A stretch of 64,000 nucleotides of DNA, from the NCBI RefSeq assembly GCF_003713065.1, contig NZ_CP033433.1:5047501-5111500 (forward strand), in the 5' to 3' direction. This stretch comes from Cohnella candidum. Its GTDB lineage: Bacteria > Bacillota > Bacilli > Paenibacillales > Paenibacillaceae. Below, piece after piece: positions 8,897 through 17,055 of this stretch. The stretch's first letter is position 1; every line of letters begins with the position of its first letter. The position numbers were made by a program, and so were the translations under genes. The notes beneath the pieces were generated by a model that saw nothing but the letters and a program-made list of their open reading frames with translations, had not been told where the DNA came from and ran no database searches.

Positions 8897-9733
8897 ATGG
8901 ACATGAAGGTGGATGCGCACCAGCATTTCTGGAACCTGGACCGGGTCCGCTATCCTTGGTTGGTTCCCGAATATGGCCCGATCTATCGGACATTCGAGGC
9001 TCCCGAATTAGAGCCGCTGCTTAAGTCTGCGGGTATCGACCAAACCGTACTGGTGCAGGCGATGGATTCGAGCGAGGACACGGAGTATATGCTGGAAGTC
9101 GCCTCGACCTTCGACTGGATCGGGGGCGTAGTCGGCTGGGTGCCGCTGGACCGCCCGGACGAAGCCGAGCGTTTGCTTACGCGGTACGCGGCGGAGTTCC
9201 CGAAGTTCAAAGGCGTCCGGCACTTGATCCACGAGGAGAAGGATCCCGATTGGGTCATTCGTCCGGATGTGCTGGAGGGATTGAACGTGCTGGCCGATTT
9301 CGGGCTCACGTTCGACGTCGTCGCGGTGTTCCCGAATCACCTGAAGCATATACCGGTGCTGGCGGAGCGGGTACCGAAGCTGAACATGGTGATCGACCAC
9401 CTGGCCAAACCGCCGATGCGGGAACGGGGCTGGGAGCCCTGGGCAAGCCAATTGGCGGAAGCGGCGGCTTGTCCCCGCGTGTTCGCGAAGCTGTCCGGCT
9501 TGAATACGGCTTCAAATCATGGAGTGGCCGAAGAGTGGCAGCCTTATGTCGATCATGCGCTTGCGGTATTCGGAGCGGAGCGTCTCATGTTCGGCAGCGA
9601 CTGGCCCGTGGCGAACCTGAACGGAGATTATGCCTCGGTGTGGAGAGAGACGCTCAATGTCTTGTCCGCACGCACTCCCAAGGAGGTTGAGGCAATCCTG
9701 GGCGGCACGGCGCAACGGTTTTACCGTTTATAG
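8897..9733 (+). CDS. amidohydrolase-type sugar lactonase, probable L-fuconolactonase
   Basis: This 278-residue metal-dependent hydrolase belongs to the amidohydrolase-2 group that includes L-fuconolactonase and L-rhamnono-lactonase. It begins VDAHQHFWNLDRVRYPWL, keeps HLIHEE and IDHLAKPP, and ends with FGSDWPVANL, the classic final metal-aspartate motif. The ATG at 8897 lies 11 bases after AGGAG; ATG 8903, eight bases after GAGG, is an equal candidate, while the longer upstream frame has no RBS. A 93-base gap separates it from uxuA and a strong terminator follows. It probably supplies the lactone-opening step for the fucose genes that start 1.2 kb downstream, which is inference. Confidence 0.78.
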   Translation: MDMKVDAHQHFWNLDRVRYPWLVPEYGPIYRTFEAPELEPLLKSAGIDQTVLVQAMDSSEDTEYMLEVASTFDWIGGVVGWVPLDRPDEAERLLTRYAAEFPKFKGVRHLIHEEKDPDWVIRPDVLEGLNVLADFGLTFDVVAVFPNHLKHIPVLAERVPKLNMVIDHLAKPPMRERGWEPWASQLAEAAACPRVFAKLSGLNTASNHGVAEEWQPYVDHALAVFGAERLMFGSDWPVANLNGDYASVWRETLNVLSARTPKEVEAILGGTAQRFYRL

Positions 9734-9747
9734 CGATACGTACGGAC

Positions 9748-9775
9748 AAGACTCCTTTGCGGGAGTCTTTTTTTT
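9748..9775 (+). terminator. rho-independent terminator
   Basis: A perfect 8-bp stem (AAGACTCC / GGAGTCTT) with a 6-base loop is followed by a run of T. It ends the hexuronate-lactonase operon and lies between it and the convergent AraC gene. Confidence 0.9.
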
Positions 9776-9803
9776 GGTTGCACCCGATACCGAGCGCTGA
9801 TTT

Positions 9804-9824
9804 AAGTGTGCAATATCGAACTGC
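9804..9824 (+). repeat. dispersed 21-bp intergenic repeat, copy 1
   Basis: A 21-base unit beginning AAGTGTGCAA and ending CGAACTGC recurs at 32935-32955 and 32985-33005 with two or three substitutions in the centre. It lies in the 131-base gap between two convergent genes. Function unknown. Confidence 0.7.
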
Positions 9825-9864
9825 TGCTGCAATCGTCCGGCAATCCTGGTAACCCCGTCCGGCA

Positions 9865-10728
9865 TCACAGCCCGGAAAACGGCCGAAGCCGGTATTGCCT
9901 CGGGCTCACGCCGTAATAGGCGCCGAAATGGCGGGTGAACGGATGGATCGAAGGATAGCCGAGTTTTTCGGCGATGGCCGTCACGCTCAGGTCGCTTTCC
10001 TGAAGGAGGTGGGACGCCCTCTTCATCAGCAGGTTATGCTGGTACGCCTTGGGCGTCAGCCCGGTTTCCCGAAGGAACAGCTCGTGAAAATACGTCCGCT
10101 TCAGTCCGCAGAATTTCCACCACGTCTCTACGGGCTCCCGGCGTTCGGGGAAGGCGTCGAGCTGGGCAAGCAGCCGGACGATCCGGTAATCGCTGGGCTG
10201 CCGGGTATGGAGGGCGTTGTACCAATTGAGGAACCAGGCATAAAGCAGGCTGTTCAGCGCTTCATGGCGGTAGAAAGAAGACTGGTCGAACACCTTCGTC
10301 ATCTGCAGCAGTCCGTCATACAGAATCGGATGGGACTGCAGCGAATAGATACTCGGAAACGCAGCCAGCTCCTCGCATGGTTCTGCCGGCGTCGAAGTGT
10401 GGGGCTGGTAAGGCTCGGGATAGCGGAAAAACGTCCGGTTGAGAGAGACAGGCTGCTCCGTCGGCCATAAGTCGAAATATAGATTCCAGGATGACAGCGG
10501 GTGCGTCGGAGAAATATGGAAGGCGTGCGGCTGCCCCGGACGGAGGAACACGAGCGTTTTGTTCGCGATGGGATAACGCTTGCCGTCGATCTCCATTTCG
10601 CCGGGCCCGTCGGTAAAGAGGTGGATGGCGTATACGTTGCAGGTGCGCAGCCCCTCGTTGGAACTGCCGTCGTACAGATAAGGCATGGAGTCCCCGAGAA
10701 AGGGCTTCAGGTCGGACAAACGTTTCAT
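9865..10728 (-). CDS. AraC-family regulator of the fucose operon (probable)
   Basis: This 287-residue regulator has a cupin-like sensor (EMEIDGKRYPIANKTLVFL, then RPGQPHAFHI near residues 50-75) and a C-terminal double helix-turn-helix ending in YGVSPRQYRL. The start at 10728 is chosen over the longer frame because GGAGG stands 11 bases upstream and the protein then starts just before the sensor domain. It is transcribed divergently from the SDR gene at 10914, and the shared 185-base gap holds three direct repeats suited to AraC-type binding. It most likely responds to L-fucose or a pathway intermediate; this is inferred from arrangement. Confidence 0.85.
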   Translation of the reverse strand: MKRLSDLKPFLGDSMPYLYDGSSNEGLRTCNVYAIHLFTDGPGEMEIDGKRYPIANKTLVFLRPGQPHAFHISPTHPLSSWNLYFDLWPTEQPVSLNRTFFRYPEPYQPHTSTPAEPCEELAAFPSIYSLQSHPILYDGLLQMTKVFDQSSFYRHEALNSLLYAWFLNWYNALHTRQPSDYRIVRLLAQLDAFPERREPVETWWKFCGLKRTYFHELFLRETGLTPKAYQHNLLMKRASHLLQESDLSVTAIAEKLGYPSIHPFTRHFGAYYGVSPRQYRLRPFSGL

Positions 10729-10798
10729 CGAATGGCGCGCCTCCGTTCGCATGCTCAGATGCATTTCACAAATTACCGGATAAAACGTCAAATCAATG

Positions 10799-10872
10799 GA
10801 TGCGGTATCAAATACGACATCCTGATCTGATGATACGATATGGGCAGAGTTTCGGGAAGATGATGCGATATG
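10799..10872. promoter_or_regulatory. three direct repeats, probable AraC operator
   Basis: GATGATACGATATG (10829-10842) and GATGATGCGATATG (10859-10872) differ at one base and are 30 bp apart, about three helical turns. A third, shorter copy GATGCGGTAT occurs at 10799-10808. All lie between the divergent AraC and SDR genes. Direct repeats on one face of the helix are the usual form of AraC-family sites; which promoter they serve is not proven. Confidence 0.6.
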
Positions 10873-10913
10873 CAGCGGATGATTTTGCAACAAGAAATTC
10901 GGGAGGAGTGCGC

Positions 10914-11699
10914 ATGGAGTTCGCAAACCGGACGGTCATCGTCACGGGCGGAGGTTCGGGAATCGGAGAAGCCTGCGCCGAATTGTTCGCCGAGAGGGGC
11001 GCCTCCGTGGTTATTGCCGACCGAAACGAGGCGGAGGGGACCCGAGCTGCCGACAGGATCAACGCCGAGCTTCCGGCTGTAACGGCCGGCGGACCTCCCC
11101 GCGCGTCGGCGATCCGGACGGACGTCTCCCGGGACATGGAAGTCGCCGCGTTGGTGGAGCAGACGCTCTGGACGTACGGCAGGATCGACGTTCTCGTCAA
11201 CAACGCCGCGGTGATATGGCCGCGCTTCTTGGAGGAAATCGGCGAATCCGACTTCGATCGTGTGATCTCTGTCAACCTCAAGGGCGTGTTCCTCATGATC
11301 AAGCATGCGATCCCGCATTTGCGAAGAACACGGGGAGCGATCGTGAATTTGGCGTCGCTGAACGGCCTCGTCGGACAGCGGCAAAACCCGGTTTACGCGG
11401 CGGCCAAAGGCGGCGTCATCGCGATGAGCAAATCGCTGGCGCTGGATTATGCGGCCGATGGGGTCCGCATTAACTGCGTCTGCCCCGCCGGGGTCATGAC
11501 GCCGCTGCTAGAAGAATGGACCCGGCAGCAGGAAGATCCCGCGGCGACCGTGCAGGCTCTGAACGACATGCATCCGTTGGGCAGGCCCGCGACCCCCGAA
11601 GAGATCGCGCAGGCCGTCGCCTATCTGGCGGGAGCGCGATCCGGGTTCGTCACCGGCGTCGCGCTGCCGGTCGACGGGGGCGCTTCGCTCGGCTATTAA
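10914..11699 (+). CDS. SDR dehydrogenase, probable L-fucose dehydrogenase
   Basis: This 261-residue short-chain dehydrogenase has the cofactor loop TGGGSGIGEA at about residues 11-20, NNAAV, a catalytic serine (NLASLNG), YAAAK and a final VDGG. The ATG at 10914 follows GGGAGGAG by five bases; upstream in-frame starts lie in the operator region. It opens an operon with a dehydratase, a second SDR, a FAH hydrolase and a fucosidase. The first SDR of such sets oxidises the free sugar to its lactone with NAD(P)+. The assignment to L-fucose rests on the downstream GH95 enzyme, not on the SDR sequence itself. Confidence 0.75.
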   Translation: MEFANRTVIVTGGGSGIGEACAELFAERGASVVIADRNEAEGTRAADRINAELPAVTAGGPPRASAIRTDVSRDMEVAALVEQTLWTYGRIDVLVNNAAVIWPRFLEEIGESDFDRVISVNLKGVFLMIKHAIPHLRRTRGAIVNLASLNGLVGQRQNPVYAAAKGGVIAMSKSLALDYAADGVRINCVCPAGVMTPLLEEWTRQQEDPAATVQALNDMHPLGRPATPEEIAQAVAYLAGARSGFVTGVALPVDGGASLGY

Positions 11700-11724
11700 T
11701 CCGCATCCGCAAAGGAGAACGACG

Positions 11725-12822
11725 ATGAAAATCACCAAAGTGAAAACGTTCGTGCTTCACGTTCCGATTACCCCGCCGATCACCGATGCCATCAACGTCG
11801 CGACCCATTGGGGGCTGTCCGGCGTTCGGATCTTCACGGACGAAGGCTTCGTCGGCTACGGGTATACGGGCACTTGCGCGCAGGGGGACGAGATGATCGT
11901 CGATACGATCGACCGATACTACGCCCCCGAGCTGATCGGCAAGGATCCGTTCATGGTCAAGGAGATCTGGGATTCGCTGCGGTTCGGCAAAATGCACTGG
12001 ATCGGCAGGGCCGGCGTGACCCACATGGCGCTGGCCGCCGTCGACATCGCTCTGTGGGACATTATGGCGAAGGCATCGAACAAGCCTCTGTGGCAGTACC
12101 TCGGCGGACATAAGAGCAAAGGCATCAAGGCCTACAACACGAACGGCGGGTGGTTGAACTGGAGCAAGGAACGCCTGCTTAAAGACGTGACGGAGATCGT
12201 CGAGCAAGGCTTCACCGGGGTCAAAATCAAAGTGGGCAAACCGGATCCCCGGGAGGATTACGACCGCGTGAAGGCGGTAAGGAAGGCGATCGGGGACGAC
12301 GTCATTTTCATGATCGACGTGAATCAGCAGTGGAACGTCAACACGGCGATGACCTGGGGCAAAAAGCTGGAGGAATTCGACCTGTTCTGGCTGGAAGAGC
12401 CGCTGAATCCCGACGACATCCTCGGCCATAAGAAATTGGCGGACGAGCTGAACGTGCCGATCGCGCTGGGCGAGCACGTGTATACCAAATACGCGTTCCG
12501 CGACTATATCCACCACGGCGCCGTGGAGTATTGCCAGGTCGACGTGACGCGCGTTGCCGGCATTACCGAATGGCTGCAGGTGGCGGGACTGGCGGCGGCA
12601 TATGACGTCCCCGTTTGCCCGCACGTCGGGGACATGGGGCAGATTCACCAGCATCTGGTCGCGGCGACGCAGGGCTCGATCATGCTGGAGTACATTCCGT
12701 GGATCCGGGACATTTTCGTGGAACCGGCCACCGTGCGGAACGGGTTTTACGTGCTGCCCGAGATGCCGGGCGCGTCGACGGAAATCCTGCCCGCCTATTT
12801 CGAGAAATACAGAATCCGTTAA
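11725..12822 (+). CDS. enolase-superfamily acid-sugar dehydratase (probable L-fuconate dehydratase)
   Basis: This enzyme of 365 residues is in the mandelate racemase subgroup. Visible catalytic elements are the K167-x-K169 motif (VKIKVG), metal ligands D198 (MIDVNQ), E224 (LEEP) and E250 (GEHV), and the D273/H300 dyad (VDVTR, CPHV). These have the same spacing as mandelate racemase K164/K166, D195, E221, E247 and D270/H297. Such enzymes dehydrate aldonates to 2-keto-3-deoxy acids. Its neighbours make L-fuconate the likeliest substrate; L-rhamnonate or galactarate cannot be ruled out. AAAGGAG precedes the ATG by seven bases. Confidence 0.85.
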   Translation: MKITKVKTFVLHVPITPPITDAINVATHWGLSGVRIFTDEGFVGYGYTGTCAQGDEMIVDTIDRYYAPELIGKDPFMVKEIWDSLRFGKMHWIGRAGVTHMALAAVDIALWDIMAKASNKPLWQYLGGHKSKGIKAYNTNGGWLNWSKERLLKDVTEIVEQGFTGVKIKVGKPDPREDYDRVKAVRKAIGDDVIFMIDVNQQWNVNTAMTWGKKLEEFDLFWLEEPLNPDDILGHKKLADELNVPIALGEHVYTKYAFRDYIHHGAVEYCQVDVTRVAGITEWLQVAGLAAAYDVPVCPHVGDMGQIHQHLVAATQGSIMLEYIPWIRDIFVEPATVRNGFYVLPEMPGASTEILPAYFEKYRIR

Positions 12823-12843
12823 GCCGGGGAGGGAGACGGACCG

Positions 12844-13617
12844 ATGAGACTCCAAGACAAAACGGCGCTGATCACGGGTGCGGGCTCCGGAATCGGGCGG
12901 GCAGCCGCGGAACGGTTCGCGAAGGAAGGCGCCACGGTCATCGTCAATGACCTGGACGAGAGCAAAGGACGCGAGACCGTGGAGCGGATCGCCTCGTCCG
13001 GAGGGAACGCCTTGTTTCTTCAGGCGGACGTGACCGACGCCGATTCGGTTCAGACGATGATCCGAGAAGCGCTGAAAGCCTGCTCGAAAATCGACGTGCT
13101 GTTCAATAACGCCGGCATCAGCGGGGTGGGCGCCATTCACGAAATCGAACCCGAGGACTGGGACCGGGTCGTCCGCGTCAACCTGCGGGGCGTCTTCCTG
13201 CCGTCCAAATACGTGCTGCCCCATATGATGCAGCGGATGTCGGGAAACGTCATTAACATGTCTTCGTGCATCGCCGAGATCGGTTTGGCGCGCCGCGCCT
13301 CCTATTCGGCGACGAAGGGCGCGGTTCTGGCTCTGACGAAGTCGATGCAGGTGGACTACGCCCCCTACGGCATCCGCGTGAACGCGCTTCTGCCGGGTAC
13401 CATTTTAACGCCGTTCGTCGAGCAATACCTCCGCAACTCTTACGAGGATCCCGAGGCGGCGCTCGCGGCCATCAAATCCAGGCAATTAAGCGGCGACCTC
13501 GGCAAGCCGGAGGACGTGGCGAACGCGGCTTTGTTCCTGGCTTCGGACGAATCGAAATTCATGATGGGCTCCCCGCTCTACGTCGACGGCGGCGTCGTAT
13601 TCGGGAAAAACGCGTAA
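12844..13617 (+). CDS. SDR dehydrogenase, probable 2-keto-3-deoxy-L-fuconate dehydrogenase
   Basis: This 257-residue SDR has TGAGSGIGRA near residues 12-21, NNAGISG, INMSSC, YSATKGA and a VDGG end. It lies 21 bases after the dehydratase and 36 before the FAH hydrolase. In the Xanthomonas-type L-fucose pathway a short-chain dehydrogenase oxidises 2-keto-3-deoxy-L-fuconate to the 2,4-diketo acid, which a FAH-family hydrolase then cleaves; the order here matches. The two SDRs of the operon are different enough to be two separate steps rather than a recent duplication. Confidence 0.75.
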   Translation: MRLQDKTALITGAGSGIGRAAAERFAKEGATVIVNDLDESKGRETVERIASSGGNALFLQADVTDADSVQTMIREALKACSKIDVLFNNAGISGVGAIHEIEPEDWDRVVRVNLRGVFLPSKYVLPHMMQRMSGNVINMSSCIAEIGLARRASYSATKGAVLALTKSMQVDYAPYGIRVNALLPGTILTPFVEQYLRNSYEDPEAALAAIKSRQLSGDLGKPEDVANAALFLASDESKFMMGSPLYVDGGVVFGKNA

Positions 13618-13653
13618 CTGCGCACAACATGCTTAAAAGGGGCGGTTTACGAA

Positions 13654-14553
13654 ATGAAGCTTGTGACGATCGACGGGGACGGCGGCGGCCGCCTCGGCGT
13701 CAAGTGGGACGAGGGAATCCTGGATATCCGGGCTGCGCTTTCAATGGTACCGGATCCGGAAGTGCCGGCGGACGTGATGGCGCTCCTCGAGGGCGGAGAG
13801 ACGGCACTTGCCGCATTGGGGGACTACTTGCAGCGGTTGAAAGTTTCAGGAAATGACTCTCGCTGCCTTCTCCCGGAGGAGGAGGTCATCTTCGGCCCCT
13901 GTGTCACGCGGCCGAACAAAATCGTCTGCGTCGGGTTGAACTACCGGAAACACGCGGCCGAGACGAACGCGGCCATTCCGGCTTTCCCCATTCTGTTCAA
14001 CAAATTCCATAATGCGCTCATCGGCCATCGGAAGGACGTTCCGCTTCCGGAACGGGTAAGTTCGGAAGTCGACTATGAGGCGGAGCTGGCGATCGTGATC
14101 GGCAAAACCGCCAAGTACGTCGAGAAGGAGAACGCCTTGGAGCACGTTTTCGGATATTGCTGCGCGAACGACCTTTCCGCGCGCGATCTGCAAATGCGGA
14201 CGCCTCAGTGGCTGCTGGGCAAGTCATGCGACGGCTTCAGCCCGCTCGGCCCTTATCTGGTCACGGCCGATGAGGTCGGAGACCCGAACGATCTGGGGAT
14301 CCGGTGCGCCGTCAATGGGGAAGTTCGCCAGCGGTCCCGCACGTCGGACATGATTTTCGGCTGCGACGAGATCGTCAGCTACGTTTCCCGGCACATGACG
14401 CTCGTTCCCGGAGACGTCATTCTGACCGGGACGCCGGAAGGAGTCGTGCTCGGGTATCCGAAGGACCGGCGGGTTTATTTGCGGGCGGGCGACGTCGTAA
14501 CCGTCGAAATAGAGAAGCTGGGCAGTCTGACGAACCGAATGATCGGAGAATAG
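13654..14553 (+). CDS. FAH-family hydrolase (2,4-diketo-3-deoxy-L-fuconate hydrolase-like)
   Basis: This 299-residue hydrolase belongs to the fumarylacetoacetate hydrolase / acylpyruvase family. It shows the core PNKIVCVGLNYRKHA (about residues 87-101), the metal-binding EVDYEAELAIVIGK (about 132-145), YCCANDLSARDLQ and the C-terminal GDVILTGTPEGVVLGY. It would split a 2,4-diketo acid into pyruvate and a hydroxy acid (L-lactate in the fucose route). Its place right after the second SDR is the main support for a non-aldolase, non-phosphorylated pathway. The ATG follows AAAAGGGGCGG. Confidence 0.85.
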   Translation: MKLVTIDGDGGGRLGVKWDEGILDIRAALSMVPDPEVPADVMALLEGGETALAALGDYLQRLKVSGNDSRCLLPEEEVIFGPCVTRPNKIVCVGLNYRKHAAETNAAIPAFPILFNKFHNALIGHRKDVPLPERVSSEVDYEAELAIVIGKTAKYVEKENALEHVFGYCCANDLSARDLQMRTPQWLLGKSCDGFSPLGPYLVTADEVGDPNDLGIRCAVNGEVRQRSRTSDMIFGCDEIVSYVSRHMTLVPGDVILTGTPEGVVLGYPKDRRVYLRAGDVVTVEIEKLGSLTNRMIGE

Positions 14554-14563
14554 GAGATGCGGC

Positions 14564-16873
14564 ATGGGAGAGACGAAACTTCGGTATGATGGGCCCGCGG
14601 ACAAATGGGCGCAAGGGCTGCCGGTCGGTAACGGAAGGCTGGGCGCGGTGATATACGGGGGAGCGGATCGCGAAACGTGGAGCGTGACGGAATCGACCTA
14701 CTGGTCCGGCAAACCGGAACGGACCCCCGCCAAGATGAACGGCAAAGCGGATTTGGAGGAGATGAGGCGCTGTTTCTTCGCCGGAGATTATGCACGCGGG
14801 GAAGAATTGGCGGGACAGCTGCTGCAGCCGGAGAAGGGCAATTTCGGGACGAACCTGCCCTTGTGCGCCGTACATCTCACGTTCGGCCATATAGGCGGTA
14901 AGCTGCAACGGGAGCTGGATTTGGAGGATGCGGCGGTCCGCCTTTCCTATGAAGCGGGCGGGACGGCTTACTGCCGCGAAACTTTCGCCACCCATGCGGA
15001 CGGCGTCCTCGTTTCGCGAATCCGGAGCGACGGACCGGACAAGGTTTCGTTCACCCTGCGGCTGGAGGCGGAGACGGAGCGCTTCGAGGCATGGCCGGAT
15101 GGCGATACGCTCGCCTTCAGCGGCCAAGCCACGGAACGAATCCATAGCGACGGGGAATGCGGGGTTTCTTGCCGAGGAGTCGTCATGATAACGGCAAGCG
15201 GGGGAACCGTGGCGATCGGCGGAAACGGCATCGCGGTGCGGAACGCAGAAGAGGCGGTCATCTGGCTGAGCGTCGCCACGGATTACGGCCAAGACGGCGA
15301 GCTTTGGGCGGACGAGGCGGAACGCCGTCTACGCGATGCCGTCGCCAAAGGCTTTGCCCGCGTCAAGGAAGACCATTTGGCGGACTACCGGCCTTTATTC
15401 GGACGAGTGTCGCTCGACTTGGGGGACGCCGGACGGACGGGATTACCGTTGGACCACAGGCTCCGGCTGCTCCGGGAAGACGCCGGCGACGATCCCGGCC
15501 TGTATGAGCTGTTTTTCCAATACGGCAGGTATTTGATGATCGCCGGTTCTCGGGAAGACTCGCCTCTCCCCCTGCATCTGCAAGGAATATGGAACGACGG
15601 CGAAGCCAACCGCATGGCTTGGAGCTGCGACTACCATTTGGACGTCAACACCGAAATGAACTACTATCCGACGGAGGCATGCAATCTGGCGGAAAGCCAT
15701 GTCCCGTTGATGCGGTTCGTGGAGCGGTTGGCCGAAGCCGGCCGGGAAGCCGCGCGCGACTTCTACGGCTCCGAAGGCTGGGTGGCGCACGTGTTCACCA
15801 ACGCATGGGGATTCTCCGCGCCGGGATGGCACTATTCCTGGGGATTAAACGTAACGGGAGGCTTGTGGATCGCGGCCCAACTCCGCGAGCATTACGAATA
15901 CAACCTGGACGGGGTTTTCCTGAAAGAAACGGCGTATCCCGTGCTCAAGGAGGCGGCGCTTTTCTTCCTGGATTACATGACGGTCCATCCGGTCCATGGC
16001 TGGCTCGTCACCGGCCCTTCCAATTCGCCGGAAAACAGCTTTTACGCCGATGCTTCCGCCTCCTCATCCTACGCTTTGTCGATGGGCTCGACGATGGACC
16101 AGCAACTGGTTCGCGACTTGTTCGATTTCTGTCTGTCCGCGGCGGAGCGGCTCAGGGTGGACACGGAGTTTCAAGAGCGGCTGAGGCGGGCCATCGTCCA
16201 GTTGCCGCCCCTTCAGATCGGCCGCAAAGGGCAGCTGCAGGAATGGCTGGAGGATTACGGCGAAGCTCAGCCTGACCACCGGCACCTGGCCCATCTCTGG
16301 GCATTGTACCCCGGCAGCCAAATTACGCCGGAGGAAACGCCGGACCTGGCCGAAGCGGCGAGAGTGACGCTGGACAACCGGATGAGAGGGGAAGGCCTCG
16401 AAGACGTCGAATTCACGCTGGCCTTATTCGCGGCGAGCTACGCCCGTCTCGGGGACGCCGAGAAGGCTAGGGACAGCTTGTCTTATCTCGTCGGCCAGCT
16501 CTGCTTCGATAACCTGCTCACGTATTCCAAGCCGGGCATCGCGGGCGCGGAAACGAATATTTTCGTCGTGGACGGCAATTTCGGCGGCACGTCGGCGATC
16601 GCGGAGATGCTCCTGCAGAGCCGCGCCGGTGACATCCATCTGCTGCCCGCGATGCCGGCGGGATGGCCCACGGGGCGGTTCACGGGGTTGCGGGCCAAAG
16701 GGAACGCCGAAGTATCGGCCGCTTGGGAGAACGGGGAATTGACGGAGGCGGTCATCCGGCCTTTCTCTACGCTGCGCACCCGCTTGCGATACGGCGGCAG
16801 GACAGTCACCCTTGAGCTGGAGCCAGGCCGCGAATACGCGGTGGACCGGGATTTGCGCATCACCGAACGATAG
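14564..16873 (+). CDS. GH95 alpha-L-fucosidase
   Basis: This 769-residue glycoside hydrolase of family 95 has the family opening RYDGPADKWAQGLPVGNGRLG, then YWSGKPER, HLQGIWND, MNYYPTEACNLAESH, WLEDYGEAQPDHRHLAHL and NFGGTSAIAEMLL with LLPAMP near the end. Family members remove alpha-1,2-L-fucose (some alpha-L-galactose) from glycans. There is no signal peptide, so it probably acts inside the cell on imported oligosaccharides. The segment usually N-x-N before T-E-M-N-Y reads D-V-N, which could alter the water-activating pair. It is the last gene of the fucose operon; a terminator follows. Confidence 0.9.
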   Translation: MGETKLRYDGPADKWAQGLPVGNGRLGAVIYGGADRETWSVTESTYWSGKPERTPAKMNGKADLEEMRRCFFAGDYARGEELAGQLLQPEKGNFGTNLPLCAVHLTFGHIGGKLQRELDLEDAAVRLSYEAGGTAYCRETFATHADGVLVSRIRSDGPDKVSFTLRLEAETERFEAWPDGDTLAFSGQATERIHSDGECGVSCRGVVMITASGGTVAIGGNGIAVRNAEEAVIWLSVATDYGQDGELWADEAERRLRDAVAKGFARVKEDHLADYRPLFGRVSLDLGDAGRTGLPLDHRLRLLREDAGDDPGLYELFFQYGRYLMIAGSREDSPLPLHLQGIWNDGEANRMAWSCDYHLDVNTEMNYYPTEACNLAESHVPLMRFVERLAEAGREAARDFYGSEGWVAHVFTNAWGFSAPGWHYSWGLNVTGGLWIAAQLREHYEYNLDGVFLKETAYPVLKEAALFFLDYMTVHPVHGWLVTGPSNSPENSFYADASASSSYALSMGSTMDQQLVRDLFDFCLSAAERLRVDTEFQERLRRAIVQLPPLQIGRKGQLQEWLEDYGEAQPDHRHLAHLWALYPGSQITPEETPDLAEAARVTLDNRMRGEGLEDVEFTLALFAASYARLGDAEKARDSLSYLVGQLCFDNLLTYSKPGIAGAETNIFVVDGNFGGTSAIAEMLLQSRAGDIHLLPAMPAGWPTGRFTGLRAKGNAEVSAAWENGELTEAVIRPFSTLRTRLRYGGRTVTLELEPGREYAVDRDLRITER

Positions 16874-16898
16874 ATTTCAGCCTTAACCTGCAAGGACG

Positions 16899-16939
16899 GG
16901 AAGCGGCTGCGATGCCTCGCATCGCGGCGGCTTCCTTTT
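16899..16939 (+). terminator. rho-independent terminator of the fucose operon
   Basis: A 17-bp stem with one mismatch and one wobble pair (arms begin GGAAGC and end GCTTCC) is followed by TTTT. It lies 26 bases after the fucosidase stop. Confidence 0.8.
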
Positions 16940-17022
16940 GCGGTATTGGGTGCCGACAAGCGGTTTCATGCAAAATACTCATGTTCACGCGCAACGATTT
17001 CATAGATAATAGGAATACGTTT

Positions 17023-17036
17023 TGATAACGCTGTCA
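17023..17036 (+). promoter_or_regulatory. cre-like site upstream of the membrane AraC gene
   Basis: TGATAACGCTGTCA matches the TGWAANCGNTNWCA consensus at all but one fixed position and lies 20 bases before the next start codon. It would place the transporter regulator under CcpA; low to moderate support. Confidence 0.45.
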
Positions 17037-17055
17037 TGGCGGGAGGGGGGCGTTC

